From Priapulus caudatus (lineage: Eukaryota; Priapulida; Priapulimorpha; Priapulimorphida; Priapulidae): a DNA stretch of 27,191 nt. Every line of letters starts with the position of its first letter. The stretch's first letter is position 1. The stretch covers positions 80,475-107,665 of the forward strand of contig NW_014577366.1 of the NCBI RefSeq assembly GCF_000485595.1. The letters are read 5' to 3'. The position numbers and the translations under genes were made by a program. Of this stretch, positions 1 through 8,129 are shown piece after piece. The notes beneath the pieces were generated by a model that was not told the DNA's origin, ran no database searches, and worked only from the letters and a program-made list of their open reading frames with translations.

Positions 1-1537
1 GTTTTGGAAATCATTCCTGCCTCTGCCACCTAGGCTGCACTCTCACTGCCAGAACCATGTATCTGTAATCGGTCTCAATGTGTTATTATCGCAAATGAAC
101 ATTTGACCAGTCACAACATCTTAATTTCGAATATTTAGTAAATATAATTAATATAATAATAAATAATAATAGGTAATATAATTTATACTTAGCCTATCGT
201 ACTTTTGAGGCATTACCGCCTAAAGCAATGCTTCGCATACGCGCATCTTTAATAACGAATATGATAAAAACAGAATTGTATTGTTTATTAAAAAGGCACC
301 AAGCAGATGCTTACACAGGCATAGTTTCGTTCTCGTCCGATGCCTTTGCATCGCTTATGGAACCATTCGCACTTTTGCAGTTCTCCTGCAAAGCACATTG
401 CACTCATGTCATCATTGCTGATGATGGCGAGCCGACATACGGCAAGTAAATGTAGCTGCCGCTGTTTCTGCATTCCTCACTGCAGATACCAGTCTCGCAC
501 GTGCTCTGCGGAGTTGTTGCAGGCCCTTGCACAACTTAGAGTGCAGTCCCAACGAATCGGCATGTGCGAACTGCAGATACGCAGCATGTAATTAGTTGCT
601 ACTTTCTGATGAATACAACACAATACCCATTTGTGGCGATATATATCGGTCGAAGTTGTTTAAACTAGGCAATGTACAGCACTAGTTAATTCATGAGGCA
701 TTTGAATTATAGTCTACCATTACCAGCCTTACACGTGGCAGTAAGGCAAGAAGGCAGAGTCTGATGCAACTGTTGGCTCTGCCAAACATGATTAGGTTCT
801 CTGCGGGCTAGAGCTATGCCTTCACTATCTTCGGGGTGGGTTCTTCCAGCAGAAGCTACCAAACTCCTAGCGCACGCTTGGTTGGCAGCCAATTAAGCCT
901 GTGCGCGGAATTGGCTTTCTGTCGTGGGAACACTCGCAGCATGTTCTCCTTAGGCATGCCATTGCCCCGCAGGCCGCAGTGCACAGAGCATGTACGTGCC
1001 CCTCAGTTAAGCAAAAATCTAGGCAGGAAAAGAATCTTTTGCATATATAGAACAAGATTGTAACTTGTAATGAGACAGTGATAGAAATGGTGTTGTCAGA
1101 TTTACGGAGATATCAGTCTGAAAAGGTTTTGCACATATGCAACACTCAACCTCGTACATTAGTCCCAAGGTGCTGCGAAATTGCCAATTACGTCCTTTTT
1201 CAGAGATGCGGTGGTTAAACTCGATTTTCATGGCGCCAACCAGTTCCCCGAATCGCCCGCTTCACTAGCTCCAAGGAAGAACTTATAGTTGAGAGTCCTG
1301 TTACTTGGAGGGAATACACAGTTACCCATAATTCAATATCTAGTTACAAAGTCAATATAATTTGTTAGTGTATCAATGCCACGTATGTTATGATAGCGTT
1401 TCCGATTAAGCCGGTATAGTGTTGTAAACATCAACTCTGAAAAAACAGGCTGGCAGTGCCTTGCATTCATTGTTGCGTAATAACCTGAAGCAGAAGAATT
1501 TCTTTGTGAAATTCTTGAGGAGCTGGCCAAAAACCGC
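1..1537. other. No supportable gene; AT-rich patch at 125-200
   Basis: I see only short overlapping frames on both strands, none with a recognisable motif, a clear start or convincing splice signals. Bases 125-200 are almost pure A+T. The rest is of mixed composition and looks like ordinary intergenic or old repeat sequence. No RNA gene was recognised. Confidence 0.5.
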
Positions 1538-1826
1538 CTAGCCGATGATGCCACTCGTCCCCATTGCTCCTCGCTCGTTGGGCATGGAGAATCCGTTCAA
1601 TAGTGAGTCCGTCGCCACCCACCCAGGCACTCCAGCAGGTTGTCCTGCACAACTGCCAATGTACTGCTGCAGTTGTTGCAGCACGTTGATCATACCAACA
1701 GTGCTTGCCGGATCTGCGTCTGTGACGCCTATGTTGACCTTGAATAAAAACGAAAAACGTTTTGCTACTCGTTTGCAGCACACAGCAATAATCCCCGCAA
1801 CCACCAAGGTGATAACAACATCGTGT
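1538..1826 (-). CDS. Candidate terminal exon, possible membrane-anchored tail (weak)
   Basis: A minus-strand frame opens at a good acceptor (a T-rich run ending in TTTTTCAG, with the exon starting at about 1826) and runs about 95 residues to a TAG stop at 1538. Its first third is hydrophobic (DVVITLVVAGIIAVCC) followed by basic residues (KRVAKR), as in a membrane anchor with a cytosolic face. A strong donor-like CTTG|GTGAGT lies near 1877, which would give an intron of only about 55 bases. However, the frame that this donor would join in phase carries stops just upstream, so I could not build a continuous model. No family is recognised. It may be chance, an old pseudogene or a real last exon whose partner I have missed. 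Confidence 0.2.
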
Positions 1827-1953
1827 CTGAAAAACCCTCACAAAGCTGCATGATACTTTCGGTTTTAATCACTCACCAAGTCAGACGGGCTCCTGCATTT
1901 CTTGCTGTGCTGATGCAGCAACCGCGGCTCAAGCCTTTTCTGCGAGGTGCTTT

Positions 1954-2267
1954 CAGCTCGTCACATTGGTAACCAAGATGTGTTTGACAGCAAACACCAT
2001 GCGCTCCCGCTTGCGTCGAATACATCCGGAGCTGGTAGAAAAGTGTATGGGTCGAGCGAACTTGCGCATGTGCGTAGTGGGGCATGCTGCGACAGGAGGG
2101 GGGCTCGGTCCCGGACTCCGAAGCACATCGTTCATCAGCAGGAAGTTGTTTTGATTGCCTGTGTGATGATGCTTCGCCTCTGTGCCAATTGGCACGTTGT
2201 CAACACAAAACCCGTAGGTCGGTGTAGAACGATACATCAACTGACGCCTGACCAGTGATGATGGATC
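1954..2267 (-). CDS. Candidate internal exon, unknown product (weak)
   Basis: A minus-strand frame starts right after an acceptor-like CTTTCTTTAG (exon start about 2267) in phase 0 and stays open for about 104 residues to a TGA near 1953. Its composition is protein-like (for example YGFCVDNVPIGTEAK, then a proline-rich and a basic stretch), and it is longer than neighbouring random frames. No donor in a matching phase was found that links it to the candidate exon at 1538-1826. I do not recognise the sequence. The alternative is a chance frame. Confidence 0.2.
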
Positions 2268-2635
2268 CTAAAGAAAGTAAGTCAGGATGCACAAATATTT
2301 GCGTAATGGCAAGTAAGAGAGCAAGTGCTTTAATTACATCTTAGAGCTCTCATTCGTAAGCAACTTACTGCTGATGAAGTAAAAATAACACGTTGAAAAT
2401 TAATATTTATGAAAATAATTTAAATAATTTATAATAAATATAAATATATATATTAAATATAAATTAATAGTAATTATTGATATCGAACCATAATACACAA
2501 CTACAAAGTAGTTGTGTCTACACCTGGTTTGGCTGGGCTTTTTTTTATAAACCAGCTTCTTAGTATAGCCAGCATCCAGCATGTGTACGTTCACAAGCTC
2601 ACTTACTATTAAGTATAATATTTTAACTCATTCAA
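2268..2635. other. AT-rich intergenic sequence
   Basis: Bases 2395-2480 are nearly all A+T. Nothing else in this interval looks like a gene or a known repeat. It forms the downstream flank of the three-exon minus-strand gene that ends at 2636. Confidence 0.5.
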
Positions 2636-2915
2636 TTACTCTAGCCGCCTCTTCCAGCGTGACAAGTCTCTCTGCGATCGTGGCCACTCTCTAACCGGTC
2701 GACATGTCGCGGGCCGCAGCAACACCCTGGCTGATGCCCATGCGATTAAGTGTGGCGGAACACTTTGTGAGGAGCGCCTTTGCCGCCACAGCTCCACAGC
2801 CACACTTTGTTGCACGAAGCTGAATTTGTTTGGTGCTTTCAGGAATAGTGAAATAGACAACATCTGCCCCAACATCCTGTCCATCATGGGTTGCACATCA
2901 TCAACTCCTAGTTGT
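2636..2915 (-). CDS. Exon 3 (last) of a three-exon zinc-finger-like gene
   Basis: This exon follows an acceptor of good quality (CTCGTTTTTACAG, exon start 2915). Its first base completes the codon split by the exon 2 donor. The frame then stays open for 92 residues to a TAA at 2636, so the three exons sum to 1,020 bases, or 339 residues plus stop. The preceding intron (2916-3033) is 118 bases. The segment reads QLGVDDVQPMMDRMLGQM and onward into a basic tail. Oddly, a different frame across 2690-2760 reads LNRMGISQGVAAARD, which looks more like conserved protein than the modelled frame does. A single frameshift late in the exon is therefore possible, and the true C-terminus may be longer or degraded. 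No catalytic motif is recognised. Confidence 0.4.
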
Positions 2916-3033
2916 CTGTAAAAACGAGCATAGGGCTCTTGATTAGAATTCCGCATTTACATGTGAAACTTTAACTATTTATAGAGTTTAGAGCGTTACA
3001 GGTTTAAATTTGATCAACATTGTAAGACCGCAC

Positions 3034-3227
3034 CTTTTTTTGCATTTAGGGCCTTTGCACACGCGCGACGCCACGCGCTTTGCCAATGGCAGGGTGGCCT
3101 GAAACAGCGCAACTGTCGTCGGCATGACCTCCCGTACTTTCTCGATTGCCTCTGACCACGCAAACGTTGAGACATTTCCACTCGTGACGTTGTCGCTGAA
3201 CATAAGCTGCTGTGTTTGCTCGACGTC
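3034..3227 (-). CDS. Exon 2 of the three-exon zinc-finger-like gene
   Basis: The exon is bounded by an acceptor (TATTTAGTTTCAG, exon start 3227) and a donor (AAAAAAG|GTGCGG, last exon base 3034). It is 194 bases, entered in phase 0 and left in phase 2, and it fits exon 1 (whose end is also phase 0) and exon 3 exactly. It encodes about 64 residues with a helical, conserved-looking core (WSEAIEKVREVMPTTVALF) ending in a basic KGPKCKKR motif. From memory, this layout (an N-terminal CxxC zinc motif, an 'ARKAL' helix, then MPTL..LF and KGPK.KKR) recurs in multi-copy uncharacterised proteins of cnidarians and sponges. That link is recollection, not a search result. The frame-phase agreement is the strongest evidence that the exon is real. 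Confidence 0.5.
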
Positions 3228-3394
3228 CTGAAACTAAATAATCGCAATCAGGGGCGGAATTAATTTGTATTTTCTAAGGGCTACGTTTATTAAATCCTTG
3301 GGGCTATTTTTGAATTTTTTGTGACTTTTTGTTTGTTTTAGTGGCAACTTTTTCGTTGCACAGCAGGCAATTAGGTAGAGCACAAAAGTATATT

Positions 3395-4330
3395 TGCATT
3401 CCTGTGTACGTGGACGCGTGCTGTGTCTGCCTTTGTACTCGTGCGCGCCGTGCGCTGCGTGTGGCAATGTTGCCTGTCTGTGGTCACGCTTGCTCGCGTT
3501 AGCGTCCGCGCGTGAGCTGTGTCTGCCTTTACTACAGTGCGCGCGTTGCGTGGCGTTGTGTTGTGTCTTTCTGTGGTATTGCTGCTCGCGTGCGTCATCG
3601 TGCGTGCTGTGGCGTGCATGTGCTGTGTCTGTCTGTGTACGTGGTGTGCGTGGTGCGCTGGCTGTGTTTGTCTGTGTACGTGTTTGCGTGCGCGATGCGT
3701 GCGTGGGCTATCGTGCGTGACTGGGTGTGCCTGCTGTATACGTGTTTGCCGTGCGCCATGCGTGCGTGGTGTGTGCGTGACTGTGGTGTGCCGTGTGTAC
3801 GTGTTTTGCAGTGCGCGCATCGCGTTGGTGCGGTGTGCGTGACTGTGTCTGCCTGTGTCAGTGCATTCGCGGCGTGCTGCTGTGGAGTGATGTGGCTGTC
3901 TGTCTGTGTTACGTGCTCGCGTGGCGTGCGTGTGATGCTGTCTGCCTTTGATACGTTCGGCGCGTGCGTGCGTTGGCTGCTGCCTGTTGTGTATGTTGCT
4001 TCGCGTGCGTGGGTGCATGCTGGCTGTGCTCTGTCTGTGTACGTTGCTTGCAGTGGGTGCGCGTGGCTTGTATGTCTGTGTACGTGTTGGCGTGCGCGGC
4101 ATGCCGTGCTGGGTGTGGCGTGACTGTGTCTGCCTCGTGTACGTGCTCGCCGGTGCGTGCGCTGCTGTGGGTTGCATGTGGCCTGTTGTGTCTGTCACGT
4201 GTACGTTGCTCGCGTGCGTGCGGCTGCTGGCTGTGCTGCATGTGCGTGGGGTGTGAGTGGCTTGTATGTCTGTTGTACGTGTGGGGGCCGCCTGTGGGCG
4301 TGCGCTGTGTTTGCCCGTGTACGTACTATT
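3395..4330. repeat. Degenerate G+T-rich minisatellite, about 0.9 kb
   Basis: The plus strand is built from imperfect, variable-length units around a GTGTACGTG core with TGTGTCTG and GCTCGCGTGCGTG modules. The GTGTACGT core or a one-base variant recurs about ten times (for example near 3402, 3637, 3672, 3797, 4036, 4078, 4138, 4199, 4315). The plus strand is strongly depleted in A. The array ends at a short (TA)n. Long frames cross it on both strands (989 bases on minus, 611 on plus) only because stop codons are rare in such sequence. They give Cys/Val-rich or Thr/His/Arg-rich junk. Confidence 0.8.
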
Positions 4331-4429
4331 ATATATATATACTAGCAGGCCAACAGCCACTCCGTGGCCAGCCTATGAAGGGCACGATGGAAGGGCCATA
4401 TGGTGGATGATTTCAGTTGGAATTGACTT

Positions 4430-4625
4430 GGATTTTTTGATTTTTTGATTGTTTGATTTTTTGATTTTTGTGTTTTTTTTTGATTTTGTGGGGTTTGTTG
4501 ATTTTTTGTATTTTTTTGTTTTTTTTTGGATTTTTGTGTTTTTTTTTGTATTTTTTGTATTTTTTTTGATTTTTTTGATTTTTTTTTGATTTTTGATTTT
4601 TTTGATTTTACGTTTTTGCGGGTTT
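4430..4625. repeat. T-rich simple repeat, imperfect (GATTTTTT)n
   Basis: This is a run of 7-10 base units made of T with single G or GA interruptions. It is followed at 4715-4750 by an A-rich stretch (AATCC with runs of A) that is roughly its reverse complement, so the two could pair. It is non-coding and lies in intron 1 of the minus-strand gene. Confidence 0.75.
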
Positions 4626-4887
4626 TTTGGTAGTGAACTGTTTGGTATGCAATGTGACTTGTTGCAGGTTAGAATGATTAGAATAAGACAGACATGATAT
4701 CTGCGCTATAAATCCAAAAAAAAGCAAAAAAATGGAAAATCCAAAATGGCACAGTCAGATTGCATAGAAGAGTTAAGGCACTAACAAAATACCCCAATAT
4801 GCTGAATTATGATTGTCCCAGACAGACAGACAGAGATCGCAGACATATATATTGACGAGAGCTGGTTTCAGGGCGCTTATTAATGCC

Positions 4888-5323
4888 TGTTAGGTTTGGT
4901 AATAAGGCCATCACGCGGTCGCATGATGACATATGCAGGGGTAATTGATGAACATTAGTTCACACCATGCAGCGCTGAAAGGTAATATCGAGCAAATTAA
5001 AGTCTAACGACGGCGGCAGGTGTGTCGCACTTACTCCGGGATAATCTGTTAGACCCGCAGGATGCGCACGTGCGTAGCAAGCGAACACAATGCTTCGGTT
5101 GCATATAAGGGGCGATGAGAGAGGAAGATCACTTCTCCTACGACTCTGTTGGTTGACTGTACGTTTATACCTACCTTTACACCTTTACGCTTCTGCTTGT
5201 CATCTCGTGTTGCATTAGTCGAATTCAACTCTCTTGTTACGTTACTCTGCTAGTTTTGTGTGTTTTGACTTCTGTCTGGCTATTACGCTCACTCTTACCG
5301 CACCCTATAAGCCGGAGGCTACA
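4888..5323 (+). mobile_element. Possible solo LTR (about 436 bases)
   Basis: The block begins TGTTAG and ends CTACA, an approximate TG...CA LTR-style terminal match. It contains a TATA-like TATAAGG at 5104 with a GA-rich then pyrimidine-rich leader after it, as in LTR promoters. Its end (GGAGGCTACATATA) recurs at 21164-21177, which supports a repeat-family boundary. No target-site duplication is visible: the left flank is ATGCC and the right flank is a (TA)n run. No open reading frame or internal region adjoins it. It could instead be an unrelated unique sequence with a promoter-like core. Confidence 0.3.
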
Positions 5324-5412
5324 TATATATATATATATATACACTAAAGTATAATATTTTAATTATATAACTATATATTCATATTATTATAACTAACAAA
5401 TGTTGAGCATAC

Positions 5413-5958
5413 CTCTTTCTTTACGATTCTGCAAGCGATTGTCACCAGGGCTTTTCTTGCAGAAACCGAGTGCTTGGACAACACGGCAAATCCTTCGACG
5501 TAGCGGTAGCAGCTTAGATATTCAGCCGCTTGCTCAGTATATGATTTGTTGGGAGCAGTAACTGAGGTAGATTCGTCTGCCAATGACGATGAGCAGCGCA
5601 ATCCAGACGATGACACAGAAGGCGATGCCGAGACAGACTGAAGTGCGGGTGGCGTAGATGATGATTTCGGTGTCGAGAAATGAGGCCTTTTATTTTTTGG
5701 CGCGGCAGGTGATGTGTTTTGAGAATTGTCTAGACGAGTTCTCTTAGCGTTTACGCGGCGCCTGGTAATAGTAGCAACGCGTCTTATTTTAGTGTTGCAT
5801 GAATCGCACAGGTAGCTGCCTGGCACAAAGTATTTGTGCGGAGAAGCTTTGCCAAATGTTTTACCAAATGTTCCCGGTGATGACACTGTCAGCACAGAAA
5901 CTCGTTTGTACCCTTTCGTTTTTCTTTCAAACGCGTTGTTGCAGATAACACAACTCAT
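5413..5958 (-). CDS. Exon 1 of a three-exon gene: N-terminal CxxC/CxxC putative zinc-binding protein
   Basis: The ATG at 5958 opens a 182-codon frame that meets a strong donor, GAG|GTATGC, in phase 0. Reading on past the donor gives only 13 more codons before a stop. The protein begins MSCVICNNAF and has a second pair in YLCDSCNTKIRR about 50 residues later. This is a CxxC...CxxC pattern that could bind one zinc. Next comes a basic stretch (TITRRRVNAKRTR), then a long Ser/Pro/Thr-rich low-complexity linker (about residues 75-130), then a helix-like segment (YRYVEGFAVLSKHSVSARKA). A basic, possibly nuclear, zinc-binding protein is inferred; no enzyme motif is seen. The gene may belong to a lineage-expanded or transposon-associated family, but that rests on memory only. 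About 160 bases upstream lies the palindrome at 6119-6130. Confidence 0.6.
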
Positions 5959-6318
5959 GATTGCTGTCTAGGCCATCACTAATGACTTGTACTTTCTATT
6001 TGCAGCACTCCTATTTGTATTTGTATTTACTCTTACAGTTATACTATTTGTATATACTCCTATGCAGTGATTCCTATTTGCCGCTGAATTTTCCCGCTAC
6101 AACGATTAGTCACTAGTGTTCTCGCGAGAATCTCGCGTAGTTTTCGCGCATAGACATAAGAACATCCAGTATGGCGTTGGACAGCGTTCAAATATTATAG
6201 CGCTGTTCGAAATTCTCTTATTTTAACGTGTATTTCGAGGTAAATAGTAATTAAGAAATGATGCGATAGTTGCAAACATGTAACAGGTGAGGTTAAATGT
6301 GGTAATACGTTGTTTTAT
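5959..6318. other. Intergenic promoter-like region between two minus-strand genes
   Basis: This lies between the start of the zinc-finger-like gene and the end of the THAP gene. It holds near-repeats of ACTCCTATTTG (about 6008-6080), the palindrome at 6119-6130, further CGCG motifs to 6150 and a poly(A) signal for the upstream gene at about 6313-6318. The plus strand has ATGGCGTTGG at 6171, but that frame stops after nine codons. Confidence 0.4.
6119..6130. promoter_or_regulatory. Palindrome TTCTCGCGAGAA
   Basis: This is a perfect 12-base palindrome containing TCTCGCGAGA, followed at once by a second CTCGCG. TCTCGCGAGA is known as a core motif of TATA-less housekeeping promoters in vertebrates. 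Whether it has that role in this organism is unknown. It lies about 160 bases upstream of the ATG at 5958 on the minus strand, a sensible promoter position. Confidence 0.4.
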
Positions 6319-6660
6319 TTACGAAAGTTTACGAAATTCGGAGTTTGTTTTCAAGCTACAAGGTATTTCGTATGGAAGGGTGTCAGGCTCCTCCGCCGTG
6401 TAACTAGTCGGAGAGCCTGGTCGGTTTATGTCTGCACTAGATGAGCTGTCGTTTTGTCTAACAGCAAAGTAGTTGTGATCTTGCAGACGAGCCACCTTGC
6501 AAGCCTGGTTTCCAGTGGTACATTTTGAACTCCGCTTCTTTGGAGAACTCCGGACCCTGGGCGAGTTACGGTGACTGAAAATTGTGGGTACAGCAGTGAT
6601 CTTCAGCTTTTTATTTCCATCGGCACGCCCGCCCTCGAACTGATGATGGTCAAAATGTTC
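6319..6660 (-). CDS. Exon 2 of short THAP-domain gene: P-element THAP C-half fused to a new tail
   Basis: The exon starts after the acceptor TTTTTATACAG at 6661 in phase 0 and stays open for 113 codons to a TAA at 6319-6321. It begins with the second half of a THAP domain: EHF (the zinc-ligand His), then KLKITAVPTIF, matching the conserved AVPTIF end of the family. Up to 6431 it is nearly identical to the matching transposase exon near 24300-24527 (about six substitutions, no indels). At 6431 the similarity stops, and the frame continues into about 37 residues not found in the transposase (ADINRPGSPTSYTAEEPDTL and on). AATAAA overlaps the stop region. The catalytic domain is absent. A THAP-only DNA-binding protein, possibly a regulator of the parent element, is inferred. 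It could also be an inert truncated copy whose open tail is luck. Confidence 0.5.
   Translation of the reverse strand, partial: EHFDHHQFEGGRADGNKKLKITAVPTIFSHRNSPRVRSSPKKRSSKCTTGNQACKVARLQDHNYFAVRQNDSSSSADINRPGSPTSYTAEEPDTLPYEIPCSLKTNSEFRKLS
6384..6419. repeat. Short hairpin next to the P-element breakpoint
   Basis: CAGGCTCCTCCG (6384-6395) pairs with CGGAGAGCCTG (6409-6419) with one bulge, leaving a loop of about 13 bases. It lies within the fused tail of the THAP exon, 11 bases from the point (6431) where similarity to the transposase copy ends. Confidence 0.5.
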
Positions 6661-7242
6661 CTGTATAAAAAGGGAAAAACAAAATGTGGTCTTTTATGAA
6701 ATATTGCTTAAATTATTTCCTCTAGACTAGAGTCTACATCTTGAAAAATTTGTGATCCCCACTTGTACAAATCATACAGCAACAGTTAGCAACAAAAAAC
6801 ATTTTAAAAAATACTAAAAAAAATATACATCTGTAACTGGTAATACATCATATTCAAGAAACTTGATTTTCAATCAAAGCTACTTACAAACTCGTGGAAT
6901 TTAAAATTGGACAAATAGCATTTGTGTAGTATATTACTGCTTATATTGCAATGAAACATCATTGTATAGATTGTGTATAGATTCATAGAATGTAAGTTGT
7001 GAATCTAGACTAGACTTTAGTTTAGTCTTAATTTTACATTAATACAATTTTCTTTAAAACACAATAATTGTATAACAAACGCATCATGACATTTTATTAA
7101 AGTAAATATTGAGTAGACTAGTGTCAATTTTTCACTTGCATATCCACTCAAACTTCATTTCAAAGTCACTGACCATGCTCACCATATCAAATCGCCACAT
7201 CAAAATACATGCAACTACACATACATGGGACTATGTACTAAC

Positions 7243-7396
7243 CTGACACAGGTTGGATGATGAAGTGGGTTTCCACTCTAGTCTCCCAACTCTATCCGCC
7301 CACAATTTCCTTCTTTCCGGATTTCTTGGGAATCGGCACATATGAAAACCCGTTTTACGACCGATTACTGCACCCATGCGCACAGCAGCCAGTCAT
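7243..7396 (-). CDS. Exon 1 of short THAP-domain gene: N-terminal half of THAP zinc finger
   Basis: The ATG at 7394-7396 opens MTGCCAHGCSNRS, the N-terminal cysteine motif of THAP (C2CH) DNA-binding domains. The end of the exon reads in another frame WADRVGRLEWKP then SSNLCQ, just before the donor GTGTCAG|GTTAGT. With exon 2 this restores the CxxH pair (CQEHF). The exon is 154 bases, one more than the 153 needed, and a stop (TAA) appears after NRS because of that extra base. Copy 2 is exactly 153 bases. The frameshift may be a sequencing error, since this stretch is in the indel-rich zone. With one base removed the gene would encode about 164 residues. Confidence 0.5.
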
Positions 7397-8129
7397 TTTG
7401 GAAAAATAATGACAACTGTAATTCACAAGATAAATGCGTTCCACTCTCCACTCGCTCGCAGCTGTAATATTTGTTTTGCAGTTCTATAAATCTAGCTACA
7501 CATAGACACATGTCTTAGCTATAATCTCTGTAAATCTTGAGTTTATTGAAGCGCGGTTAGTCTAATTAATTACTACGGACCATTGTACAGCGTATCCATA
7601 TACAGCGCTGTACTTAAGCGGCAGCGGTGTGGATCCATTTGGAAACAACATGCCGGCAGCGATCACGTGACCGATTTATTCCGACTCGTCATGGCGTAAC
7701 TCTGTATACAAGGACCCTAGGTTTGACTACCCAGGTAGCTAAACATTTCCTAGAAATGGTTGTAATTTTTTGTTCGCTACTCGGCGCGCTTTCTACTCGG
7801 CGCGCTTTCTTTCTTGTGAAAAAATGGACTTTAACTTTTTTGTTCACATCACTGTACATCAGTGTACATCAGTGTAGTACATAGGGCGTGCGATAGATAG
7901 CGCAACGAGGCTATATGCATAGCATTTCTTTACGACTTTTTCTGCAGACGGTGTGGCTCGGCCGGCTATAACCTAGACTCGTACCTGGTCGACAGTTCGG
8001 TACAAGGATAGACTAGAGAGCATGGTGACACACTCGACTACACAACAAATTGTGTTTACACAGGCCTTCACTCAGGGTGATACAATTGTATCCACACCTA
8101 CGAATACTTCCATAACATTCCATAACATA
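7397..8129. other. P-element 5' flank, promoter side of the THAP gene
   Basis: No gene is seen. The segment from 7480 to 7750 also occurs inverted at 16240-16450 and directly at 25340-25640. It contains GATCCATTTGGAAACAACAT (7631-7650), a useful landmark shared by all three. Small tandem doublings at 7783-7815 (CTACTCGGCGCGCTTTCT twice) and 7855-7880 (TGTACATCAG twice) are private to this copy. The P-element terminal inverted repeat should lie here, but I could not identify it. Confidence 0.5.

Larger units (their letters stand above)
3228..5412 (-). other. Intron 1 of the three-exon gene (2,185 bases)
   Basis: The intron runs from the donor GAG|GTATGC after exon 1 to the acceptor TTTCAG before exon 2, on the minus strand. 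Its contents are unusual: a long G+T-rich minisatellite (about 3395-4330), a T-rich tract (about 4430-4625), (CAGA)n near 4822, an LTR-like block (about 4888-5323) and a (TA)n run at 5322-5341. No coding sequence is seen inside it apart from chance frames through the minisatellite. Confidence 0.45.

Noticed and set aside
3512-4123. A 203-codon plus-strand Cys/Val-rich frame, which could be mistaken for a cysteine-rich secreted peptide
   Set aside because: Same repeat array; three overlapping frames on this strand show the same Cys/Val/Leu bias, and no signal or domain pattern is consistent.
3395-4330. CRISPR-like array of repeats and spacers
   Set aside because: Units vary in length and sequence, there are no constant repeats with unique spacers, no cas genes, and the DNA is eukaryotic.
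3371-4360. A 329-codon minus-strand reading frame rich in Thr, His, Arg and Ala
   Set aside because: It runs entirely through the minisatellite. Stops are rare there on several frames at once, and the composition follows the repeat.
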